Shown here piece after piece: positions 8,974 to 16,361 of a DNA stretch of 64,000 bases. Origin of the DNA: Chryseobacterium antibioticum. Its GTDB lineage: Bacteria > Bacteroidota > Bacteroidia > Flavobacteriales > Weeksellaceae. Within the stretch, counting starts at the first letter, position 1. Every line of letters begins with the position of its first letter. The notes under the pieces are model-generated. The model saw only the letters and a program-made list of their open reading frames with translations, had not been told where the DNA came from and searched no databases. The DNA lies in assembly GCF_012927325.1 (NCBI RefSeq), contig NZ_JABBGI010000024.1, positions 1 through 64,000 of the forward strand, given 5' to 3'. The position numbers were made by a program, and so were the translations under genes.

Positions 8974-9789
8974 ATGAGAAAAAACATTTTACTAGCCGCA
9001 GGATTATTATTTTCAATTTCTTCACAGGCACAACTCTTAGATATCATTAAGTCTACTGTGAAAACTAAAACAGGTGTTGATCTTGATAATCCTTCGCAAA
9101 CTAAAAGTTCTACAACCAAAACAACGACTACCACAACGACAGCTCCAGCCAAAACTTCTCCTATCAACCTGGGAAGTCTTACTTCAACACAGATTTCTTC
9201 GGGATTAAAAGAAGCTTTAAGCCTTGGGGTAACTGACGGGGTAAAGAAATTGGCTTTAACTGACGGATTCTTAAAAAATGAAGCGGTAAAAATTTTAATG
9301 CCTGAAAAATTAAGAAAAATCGATACCACACTTCGTTCTCTAGGAATGGGAAGTCTGGCTGATGAAGGGGTAAAGCTCTTAAACAGAGCTGCTGAAGATG
9401 CAGTGACGGAAGCTGCTCCTATTTTCACCAAAGCGATTACTTCCATGACGATTACGGATGCTAAAAATATTTTATTAAGCACAGATAATGCAGCCACCAA
9501 TTATTTACAGACCAAGACGCAAAGTCAGCTGTTTACTGCCTTCCAGCCAAAAGTGAAAGCTTCATTAGGAAAAGTAGGTGCGGATACGGTGTGGAAAAAT
9601 CTGATCTCCAAATACAATACATTTACGGGGCAGTCTGTAACGACCGATCTTAATGAATATGTTACAACAGAAACCATCAACGGTGTCTTTAAAATGGTGG
9701 CAGACAAAGAAAGCGGCATCAGAAATACGCCAGCGATGAGAACGACTTCTATTTTACAGAAGGTTTTTGGGGCGCAGGATGCGAAATAG
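8974..9789 (+). CDS. DUF4197 family secreted protein
   Basis: This 271-residue protein has a signal peptide (about residues 1-20, ending SSQAQ) and a low-complexity threonine/lysine linker (about 45-65) before the DUF4197 domain. Family-typical segments include GLKEALSLGVTDGVKKL, SLADEGVKLLNRAAEDA and TPAMRTTSILQKVFG at the extreme C-terminus. The fold is helical; the molecular role is unknown. It is probably periplasmic. It is divergent from the hexosaminidase gene and convergent with scoB, and is followed by a strong shared terminator. Confidence 0.9.
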   Translation: MRKNILLAAGLLFSISSQAQLLDIIKSTVKTKTGVDLDNPSQTKSSTTKTTTTTTTAPAKTSPINLGSLTSTQISSGLKEALSLGVTDGVKKLALTDGFLKNEAVKILMPEKLRKIDTTLRSLGMGSLADEGVKLLNRAAEDAVTEAAPIFTKAITSMTITDAKNILLSTDNAATNYLQTKTQSQLFTAFQPKVKASLGKVGADTVWKNLISKYNTFTGQSVTTDLNEYVTTETINGVFKMVADKESGIRNTPAMRTTSILQKVFGAQDAK

Positions 9790-9860
9790 ATGTCAGATAT
9801 GAGACACTAGATATTGGACTTACACAGTGGAGGTTTAAAATTTAGTTGAGATTAAAATAC

Positions 9861-9897
9861 AAAAAAGGCTGTTTCAGAAACTGAAACGGCCTTTTTT
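9861..9897. terminator. Bidirectional Rho-independent terminator
   Basis: A GC-poor but strong hairpin (AAGGC, GTTTCAG / CTGAAAC, GCCTT, one T-G mismatch) is flanked by six A on the left and six T on the right. It can end both the DUF4197 gene (+) and scoB (-). Confidence 0.85.
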
Positions 9898-9968
9898 ATT
9901 TTATGTTTTGAAACAAAAATTATATGATATGCTTCGTGAACTTCGTTCGTAAAGTATCTTCAATTATA

Positions 9969-10622
9969 TTAGAATTGCATTTCAGGAATTTCTCCCTCTA
10001 TGATAAGATCTGCTTCTGTAGACTGTACAATATGTTCCACTGAAACGCCCGGCGCTCTTTCTACTAATTTGAATCCTTCAGGAGTTACGTCTAACACCGC
10101 CAGTTCGGTCACTACTCTTTTCACGCAGTTAACGCCAGTAAGCGGAAGTGTGCATTTTTTCAGGATTTTGCTTTCTCCAGCTTTGTTCACGTGCATCATG
10201 GCAACGATAATGTTTTCTGCGGAAGCTACCAGGTCCATTGCGCCTCCCATTCCTTTTACCATTTTCCCCGGAATTTTCCAGTTGGCGATATCCCCATTCT
10301 CTGAAACTTCCATAGCTCCAAGGATGGTAAGATCTACTTTCTGGCCGCGAATCATCCCGAAACTGAAGGCTGAGTCGAAAAACGAACCTCCAGGCAGAAT
10401 AGTGATCGTCTGTTTTCCAGCATTGATGACATCTGCATCTTCTTCACCTTCGAAAGGAAAAGGTCCCATACCTAGAACTCCGTTTTCACTTTGGAATTCT
10501 ACGGAAATACCTTCTGGAACGTAGTTGGCGACCAAAGTAGGGATTCCAATTCCCAGGTTTACATAGTAACGGTCTTTCAGTTCTTTTGAAATCCTTTTAG
10601 CAATTTGTTCTTTTGTAAGCAT
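9969..10622 (-). CDS. scoB: 3-oxoacid CoA-transferase subunit B
   Basis: This 217-residue subunit carries the catalytic glutamate E46 in the SENGVLGMGP motif, which forms the glutamyl-CoA thioester. With subunit A it moves CoA from succinyl-CoA to acetoacetate or a related 3-oxoacid in ketone-body or branched-chain catabolism. The N-terminal VNLGIGIPTL and C-terminal segments match the family at normal length. The partner gene scoA lies 2.3 kb away on the same strand, separated by a plus-strand ABC exporter, so the two subunits come from separate transcripts here. Confidence 0.93.
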   Translation of the reverse strand: MLTKEQIAKRISKELKDRYYVNLGIGIPTLVANYVPEGISVEFQSENGVLGMGPFPFEGEEDADVINAGKQTITILPGGSFFDSAFSFGMIRGQKVDLTILGAMEVSENGDIANWKIPGKMVKGMGGAMDLVASAENIIVAMMHVNKAGESKILKKCTLPLTGVNCVKRVVTELAVLDVTPEGFKLVERAPGVSVEHIVQSTEADLIIEGEIPEMQF

Positions 10623-10762
10623 AATAAAAACTTAAACTGCAATTTAATTCTTTTCACTTGAATACAAAAGGGCTTTGTTATTGAAAATTATTAAGATCCC
10701 TCTGCTTTCTGGACAAAGCATTCCTTTGTCTGATAACGTCCCGAAACAAAGCATACAGGAAA

Positions 10763-10797
10763 TATCCTTGTCAAGGTTTAAAACCTTGACAAGGATA
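10763..10797. repeat. 35-base near-perfect palindrome
   Basis: Two 17-base arms (TATCCTTGTCAAGGTTT and its exact reverse complement) flank a single A. It lies in the 281-base gap between scoB and the ABC exporter. It has no T-run, so it is a poor terminator candidate; a dispersed palindromic repeat or protein-binding site is more likely. The remainder of the gap shows no gene. Confidence 0.8.
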
Positions 10798-10887
10798 ACA
10801 GTCATTTCTAATCTCCGTTTCCAGCCGAATTATATTAATTTTCTTAACGCGAACTCAGGATAGTATTATAAGTCAAAATAATATCTC

Positions 10888-10895
10888 TAATTTTG
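10888..10895 (+). promoter_or_regulatory. -7 box (TAATTTTG) of the ABC exporter gene
   Basis: It matches TAnnTTTG and ends 17 bases before the ATG at 10913. A TTG at 10904 in the same frame would lie at the expected transcription start, which supports the ATG as the true start. Confidence 0.55.
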
Positions 10896-10912
10896 CAACA
10901 TTATTGATTAGA

Positions 10913-12718
10913 ATGAAAATACTTTTAAAATACCTTAAACCTTACCAATGGTTGATCGCCTTTTCTTTGTTTTTGGCAACCATTAATCAGGTTTTTTCTT
11001 TATTTGCACCAGCCATTACAGGGAATATCCTGGACAAACTGGTTACGCATCCTAATTTTTTTGATAAGGAAAAACTCCTACCCAGAAATCTGAACCAATA
11101 TTTATATGGAGAAGGAATTTACCATGGTGTTTTTTACTTTTTAGGATTACTTATTGGAACAGCAATGGTAAGCAGAATTGCTAAAGCTTTTCAGGATTAT
11201 GCGGTAAGCGTCATCACTCAAAAATTTGGGGCGAAAATATTTACAGACGGCTTGAAACATTCAATGGCATTGCCTTATCAGGAATTTGAAGATCAAAGGA
11301 GTGGTGAAACACTGTCGATTTTAACGAAGGTTAGGGAAGATACTGTAAAATTCATTACCAGCTTTATTAATATCTTCTTTGGAATTTTAGTCAGTATTAT
11401 TTTCGTTTCTGTGTATGCTATCCGCCTGCATTGGTCAATTATGCCTGTGTATATCTGCGGGATTTTCCTGATTGCCTTCATCACCAATTTATTGAGTAAA
11501 AGAATAAAAAGCATTCAGAAAAGCATTGTTTCCGAAACCACGGCTTTAGCCGGAAGTACTACAGAAAGTTTAAGGAATATCGAAATTGTTAAAAGTTTAG
11601 GATTAACCAATCAGGAAGTGATCCGTTTAAATAACAATACGTACAAGATTCTGGGACTTGAACTCAGAAAGGTGAAAAGCATCCGTTCTTTGAGCTTTAT
11701 TCAGGGAACGATGGTCAATTTTCTTCAACAGATGATCACGATGACCTTATTGCTTTTGATTTTTAAAAATATTGTGACTCCGGGACAGTATCTGTCTTTG
11801 ATGTTTTATGGTTTTTTCATTTTCGGACCGATGCAGGAAATCGGGAATATCATCATTTCGTACCGTGAGGCAGAAGCTTCTCTTTTTAATTTTGATAACT
11901 TAATGAAAAAAGAGGTGGAAGAAAAACCGCTTCATCCCAAACAAATTGGTGCTATTGAGGAACTGGAATTTAAACACGTTTCTTTTAAACATCAGTCTGC
12001 TCAATATAAAGCTTTAAATAATATCTCTTTTGATGTTAAAAATGGCGAAACTATTGCTTTTGTGGGGCCAAGTGGTTCGGGAAAAAGTACATTGGTAAAA
12101 TTACTGGTTGGATTGTACAGACCTCAGGAGGGAAATATTTTTTACAATACGATTAATGGAAAAGAATTTGATTTTGATGAACTGAGAAATCAAATTGGCT
12201 TTGTCACACAGGATACTCAGCTTTTTGCAGGAACTATCAGGGAAAATCTTCTTTTTGTCAACCCTAACGCTACAGAATCAGATCTGGAAATTGCTTTACA
12301 GAAATCAAGCTGTACGGCATTGTTGGAAAGAGCGGAAAAAGGCATAGAAACTGTGATTGGTGAAGGTGGGCTGAAACTGAGTGGTGGAGAAAAGCAAAGA
12401 ATTGCCATTGCCCGGGCGCTTTTAAGAAAACCTCACTTACTGATTTTTGATGAAGCGACTTCAGCTTTGGACAGTATTACTGAAGAAGAAATAACGTCTA
12501 CTATTAAAGACATTTCAAAAGAAAAGGAACAAATCACCGTACTTATTGCACATCGTTTAAGTACGATCATGCATGCAGACCGAATTTATGTGCTTGAACG
12601 CGGGCAAGTGATAGAAATGGGATCTCACGATAATTTGATCGCCGAAAAAGGATTGTACTACGCCATGTGGCGACAACAAATCGGGGAAAGAAAAATGCTT
12701 ATTTCACCGGATGCATAA
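10913..12718 (+). CDS. ABC exporter, fused membrane and ATPase domains
   Basis: This 601-residue half-transporter has an N-terminal six-helix transmembrane domain (about residues 1-330) and a C-terminal nucleotide-binding domain. The ATPase shows Walker A GPSGSGKST (about 385-393), a Q-loop in VTQDTQLFAG, signature LSGGEKQR, Walker B LLIFDEATSALDS and the H-loop in AHRLSTI. This is the MsbA/LmrA-type exporter layout and it would work as a dimer in the inner membrane. There is no C39 peptidase domain, so it is not a dedicated GG-leader peptide exporter. The substrate is unknown. The gene lies between the two CoA-transferase subunit genes on the opposite strand. Confidence 0.92.
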   Translation: MKILLKYLKPYQWLIAFSLFLATINQVFSLFAPAITGNILDKLVTHPNFFDKEKLLPRNLNQYLYGEGIYHGVFYFLGLLIGTAMVSRIAKAFQDYAVSVITQKFGAKIFTDGLKHSMALPYQEFEDQRSGETLSILTKVREDTVKFITSFINIFFGILVSIIFVSVYAIRLHWSIMPVYICGIFLIAFITNLLSKRIKSIQKSIVSETTALAGSTTESLRNIEIVKSLGLTNQEVIRLNNNTYKILGLELRKVKSIRSLSFIQGTMVNFLQQMITMTLLLLIFKNIVTPGQYLSLMFYGFFIFGPMQEIGNIIISYREAEASLFNFDNLMKKEVEEKPLHPKQIGAIEELEFKHVSFKHQSAQYKALNNISFDVKNGETIAFVGPSGSGKSTLVKLLVGLYRPQEGNIFYNTINGKEFDFDELRNQIGFVTQDTQLFAGTIRENLLFVNPNATESDLEIALQKSSCTALLERAEKGIETVIGEGGLKLSGGEKQRIAIARALLRKPHLLIFDEATSALDSITEEEITSTIKDISKEKEQITVLIAHRLSTIMHADRIYVLERGQVIEMGSHDNLIAEKGLYYAMWRQQIGERKMLISPDA

Positions 12719-12725
12719 CACAAAT

Positions 12726-12752
12726 AAAGCGCTGAAATATTTTCAGCGCTTT
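12726..12752. terminator. Rho-independent terminator of the ABC exporter
   Basis: A perfect 12-base stem (AAAGCGCTGAAA / TTTCAGCGCTTT) with a three-base loop, followed by TGTTTAT. It can also act on the minus strand, downstream of scoA. Confidence 0.85.
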
Positions 12753-12902
12753 TGTTTATATTACTATTTTAGACACATAAGCTTTTTAACCCTAAAGATT
12801 AATTAAGAAAGTCGAAGATTTTCATCTTCTGTGAACTTCTATTTTCATTTTAATAAAATGATAAAGCTTTTCTACCTTTTGTGGTTAAAAATAGAATGTT
12901 TA

Positions 12903-13601
12903 TTATTTTGTTCTCACTGTTCTCTGTTCAATTCTCTTTTCAAATTTTTCACCCTGGAAAATTCTCTGGATCATAATACCCGGAATATGGATCTCGTTAG
13001 GATCTAATTCTCCCGGTTCTACCAATTCTTCTACTTCAGCAATGGTAATTTTTGCAGCACCGGCCATAGGATGATTGAAATTCCTTGCAGAACCTTTAAA
13101 GATCAGGTTTCCGAGATGATCTCCTTTCCATGCTTTTACGATGGAATAATCTGCTTTGTATGCGTGTTCCAGGATGTGAGGTTTTCCGTCAAAATCTTTT
13201 ACTTCTTTACCTTCTGCAATTTCAGTTCCGTAGCCTGCCGGGGTATAGAAAGCAGGAATTCCAGCCTGTGCCGCTCTGCATTTTTCTGCTAAAGTTCCTT
13301 GTGGTGTAAGTTCCACTTCAAGTTCTCCTGACAGCATCTGTCTTTCGAATTCCACATTTTCTCCTACATAGGAAGAGATCATTTTTTTGATCTGTCTTTT
13401 CTGAAGCAGCAGTCCCAATCCAAAATCATCAACCCCTGCATTGTTTGAAATACATGTTACCTCTTTCACATCGCTTTCTACCAAAGCATTAATTGAGTTT
13501 TCAGGGATACCGCACAGACCAAATCCGCCCAGCATTAAAGTCATTCCATCCTGAATACCTTCGATGGCTTCCTTTGCATTTTTTACTCTTTTATCTATCA
13601 T
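12903..13601 (-). CDS. scoA: 3-oxoacid CoA-transferase subunit A
   Basis: This 232-residue subunit matches the CoA-transferase alpha family: GGFGLCGIPENSI near residue 26, the CISNNAGVDDFGLG segment, and the PAFYTPAGYGTEIAEGKE region that binds CoA. It pairs with the product of the scoB gene at 9969-10622 to form the active enzyme. Length is normal and no residue looks lost. The gene is divergent from the DoxX gene, and its 3' side faces the terminator of the ABC exporter across a 150-base AT-rich gap. Confidence 0.93.
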   Translation of the reverse strand: MIDKRVKNAKEAIEGIQDGMTLMLGGFGLCGIPENSINALVESDVKEVTCISNNAGVDDFGLGLLLQKRQIKKMISSYVGENVEFERQMLSGELEVELTPQGTLAEKCRAAQAGIPAFYTPAGYGTEIAEGKEVKDFDGKPHILEHAYKADYSIVKAWKGDHLGNLIFKGSARNFNHPMAGAAKITIAEVEELVEPGELDPNEIHIPGIMIQRIFQGEKFEKRIEQRTVRTK

Positions 13602-13763
13602 GAAATATTAGATTTTTCTGTCCGTTAAATTTAATAAATTTTCTCATATTTACAGCACCCTGGAATCTATTTGAATTTTGCTCTGACTTTTTGCAGATTC
13701 TGCCCTCATAGTTCAGGTAAATCCTTTATAAACCTAAAAGTTTTAATCTGTAATACCTGCACC

Positions 13764-14255
13764 ATGGAACAAAATGCTTTCAATAAAACCGGAGATCTTT
13801 TTTATGTCATCTGTAGAATAAGCATTGGGCTTTTCTTTTTGATCACGGGCCTCAACAAGCTTTTCCATCCTGTTTTTCAAGGCTATATGCTTAAAACCAT
13901 CAGCAGTTTAGGCTTCTCCAATCCTCAGTTTATGGCTAATTTTGTTGCTTTTAATGAAGCGTTTTGGGGATTGCTATTATTATTGGGACTGTTAACCAGG
14001 TTCAGTTCACTGTCATTAATTGTCATTATGCTTGTTGCGTTAGTCACCAAAGATTTACATTCTATTCCCACTGAACTGGTTCCTCTTGATCCTTCCGTGG
14101 GTACCCGTCCTATGGATCATTTCACATGGCTTACCTATTTCTTTTTTCTTCCACAAGTACTGTTTATCATGTTATTGGGCATGTTTTCTCTTTATGGATA
14201 CAAAGCTTTCGGGATCGATCAATTTATAAAAAAGAGTAAAACTCCTAAACATTAA
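13764..14255 (+). CDS. DoxX family membrane protein
   Basis: This 163-residue protein has four hydrophobic segments and the DoxX-like start RISIGLFFLITGLNKLFHP. DoxX proteins are small inner-membrane proteins of uncertain role, in some bacteria linked to thiol or respiratory stress. The ATG at 13764 (protein begins MEQNAFNKT) was preferred over an in-frame upstream codon at 13671, whose extension is cysteine-rich and lacks family resemblance. The gene is divergent from scoA and has no close partner on its own strand. Confidence 0.85.
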   Translation: MEQNAFNKTGDLFYVICRISIGLFFLITGLNKLFHPVFQGYMLKTISSLGFSNPQFMANFVAFNEAFWGLLLLLGLLTRFSSLSLIVIMLVALVTKDLHSIPTELVPLDPSVGTRPMDHFTWLTYFFFLPQVLFIMLLGMFSLYGYKAFGIDQFIKKSKTPKH

Positions 14256-14373
14256 AAACAGATCGACACCTATTTTACGTAAGGTTCAATTAGTAATAAT
14301 TTTTTCTAAAAAATTCCGTGATTTTACGGAGCTTTTACGTTTTAAATCCACTTTATTTCTCAGTAAATTGACT

Positions 14374-14381
14374 TATCTTTG
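14374..14381 (+). promoter_or_regulatory. -7 box (TATCTTTG) with a long leader
   Basis: It fits TAnnTTTG. The next gene starts at 14540, so the transcript would carry a leader of about 150 bases. Within it, 14431-14457 can fold as a hairpin with GGTCC pairing GGACC. Confidence 0.5.
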
Positions 14382-14539
14382 ATCCGAAAAACCAATACTA
14401 ACCACAATTTTATAAAAAGATTATTAGGAGTGGTCCACAGCTGTTTCCGGACCTACTTAGCCTACACCATATAACTATTCAATATCTTCAACCGTACTCT
14501 ACATTTCAATTAGTAAACCATTTAAACTTTAATAAAGAC

Positions 14540-16063
14540 ATGAAAAAATTATTTACATCAGCAGTTCTTGCCCTGATCCTCAGCATCAGTGTCGGTGCAC
14601 AGGAAAAAGTCTATTTTGATGAAAACTGGGAGAAAACTACTCAGGACAAAATGGAGTTCTATCGTGAAACTGAGAATAAAGGTAAGCTTACTTTGATTAA
14701 AGATTTTTATAAAAACGGAAAGCTACAGATGGAAGGTCTTGCTTCGAATGCTACGCCTGGTAGTGAGATTTACGAAGGAAAAGTAACCTGGTACAGCCCT
14801 GAAGGCAAAATTTTAAGCACAGGAACATTTTCAAATGGAAAACAGATAGGACCCGCCCAGACTTTTGATGAGAAAGGAAGGCCTTTGGAGGACCTTATTT
14901 ACAAAGCAGACGGAACTTTTAAGGGAAAAATGTACACCTATAAGGATCCGGAGCTTTCTTCTTTCTACAACAGCATTACAATCTATGAGAATTCTGATAC
15001 TTTCAAAACCATAGCCTATGATGAAGATATTAAAGGAATCCGCTATGAGATCACCACCGACAGCAAAGGAAAGTATGAAACGAAATATTACGGCGATAAA
15101 GGAAAACATATTGGCACCAGCAATACAGACAGTTCCGAGGATAATCTGGTGGTAGAATATTATTATAATCCGATGAGGGTATCCAAAATCGAGAAACAGA
15201 AGAGTGACGGGACGATAAAGGAGAGCGTGATTTATTCAAAAACCGGGAAAATTCTCCAGGAAGATAAGAAAAGCAAAAAAGACGGCTATAAAACGACCTA
15301 CGATGAAACAGGTAAGAAAATAGGAAATCTGACCTATGTTTATGATAAGGAATCTAATTATTACAAGCCTCAGGACGGTGAAGATTATCAGTTCAACTAT
15401 GACTTTTCGGGCTTCACGGCGATTGATGTTTATAAAAACGGTTCTGTAATTCTGAATAAATATTTTGATGACAACGGAAAATTATCTTCTGAAAAAGTTT
15501 TAAAAGATGACGTCGTACAGGAAATCAAGTATTATCATCCGGATGGAAGACTAAAGGGAACTTTAACTTATAAAGATGATATGCCTTACAGCGGAACTTT
15601 GTATGAAGAGCTTAATGAGCAGCAATATAAAGACGGTATTTTAGTACTTTCAAAATCTTTCAGAGAAGACGAAAAGATAAAATCCGAGAAAAAAATGAAT
15701 ACCAAGCAAACAGGATATGATTCTACTGTTTATGATGAAAAAGGAGCCGTTGTCTATACCTACAGTCAGCCTTTGGAAGAAGCGGAAGGTTTCACAGCGC
15801 AGATCGTACAGTATGCGAAAGGCAAACCAGGCAATAAGGCTGTGGTAAAAGACGGAGTTCTTCAGAGCGGAAAAATTAAATATAAAACGGAATCCGGATT
15901 AAAGGAAATGGAACGCAGTGGAAAATGGATCCTGTTAAAAGTTTATAATGCCGAAGGAAAACTTATTCAGGACTCAAAAATTCTTGCAGAGGCTGAACCA
16001 CAGGATGTTTATAACGTTTTGAGTACAACGATACAGGAGGAAGATCTTCTGTATGAGTTTTAA
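14540..16063 (+). CDS. Secreted MORN-like / YwqK-type repeat protein
   Basis: This 507-residue protein has a signal peptide (about residues 1-20, SISVGAQ) followed by many short beta-hairpin repeats of the kind Y-x-x-x-G-K/R (for example DFYKNGKLQMEG, WYSPEGKILSTGTFSNG and YYHPDGRLKGTLTYKDD). This resembles the MORN_2/YwqK repeat proteins that databases often call toxin-antitoxin antitoxins, a name that is probably misleading for a secreted flavobacterial protein. No T9SS tail is present, so a periplasmic or surface scaffold role is possible. The function is unknown. A terminator follows 23 bases after the stop. Confidence 0.75.
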   Translation: MKKLFTSAVLALILSISVGAQEKVYFDENWEKTTQDKMEFYRETENKGKLTLIKDFYKNGKLQMEGLASNATPGSEIYEGKVTWYSPEGKILSTGTFSNGKQIGPAQTFDEKGRPLEDLIYKADGTFKGKMYTYKDPELSSFYNSITIYENSDTFKTIAYDEDIKGIRYEITTDSKGKYETKYYGDKGKHIGTSNTDSSEDNLVVEYYYNPMRVSKIEKQKSDGTIKESVIYSKTGKILQEDKKSKKDGYKTTYDETGKKIGNLTYVYDKESNYYKPQDGEDYQFNYDFSGFTAIDVYKNGSVILNKYFDDNGKLSSEKVLKDDVVQEIKYYHPDGRLKGTLTYKDDMPYSGTLYEELNEQQYKDGILVLSKSFREDEKIKSEKKMNTKQTGYDSTVYDEKGAVVYTYSQPLEEAEGFTAQIVQYAKGKPGNKAVVKDGVLQSGKIKYKTESGLKEMERSGKWILLKVYNAEGKLIQDSKILAEAEPQDVYNVLSTTIQEEDLLYEF

Positions 16064-16085
16064 AATATTTTTAAGTTTTAATAAA

Positions 16086-16114
16086 AAAATCGGCTGTTTG
16101 TAATGGCCGATTTT
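16086..16114 (+). terminator. Rho-independent terminator of the MORN-like gene
   Basis: A nine-base stem (AAAATCGGC / GCCGATTTT) with an 11-base loop, followed by CG and a run of seven T. Confidence 0.75.
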
Positions 16115-16302
16115 CGTTTTTTTCCTCCAAAAATTTAAAGTTCTCTATCTGTGAGCTTTTTTTGACGCAAAGAATGATTAATTATGCTGGAGATTTAAGA
16201 GAAACAAACAGGGAGCAACGAATTGATGCGATGAAGGATTTGTTTTGGACTTCACCAGATTTGTTCTTTTTATGATCTTCTTTTATGATTATATGATTAA
16301 AT

Positions 16303-16335
16303 AGAATTGGCTGTCTTTTCAAGACAGCCAATTCT
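16303..16335. terminator. Rho-independent terminator of the metallophosphoesterase gene
   Basis: A perfect 15-base stem (AGAATTGGCTGTCTT and its complement) with a TTC loop. It lies just after the stop at 16362 on the minus strand. The sequence between the two terminators (16115-16302) contains a GACGCAAAG motif near 16161 similar to the repeat end at 4342, but no gene. Confidence 0.85.
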
Positions 16336-16361
16336 TTTATTGTTTTATACTACTCTATTTT

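Noticed and set aside
8937..9500. A 187-residue minus-strand frame opposite the DUF4197 gene
   Set aside because: It lies antisense to a well-supported family protein and is a shadow frame.
10675..10863. A short plus-strand frame covering the palindrome between scoB and the ABC exporter
   Set aside because: It runs through the 35-base palindrome and has no domain or ribosome-binding context.
10913..12718. The ABC exporter as a dedicated exporter of the GG-leader peptide
   Set aside because: It lacks a C39 peptidase domain and is more than 20 kb away.
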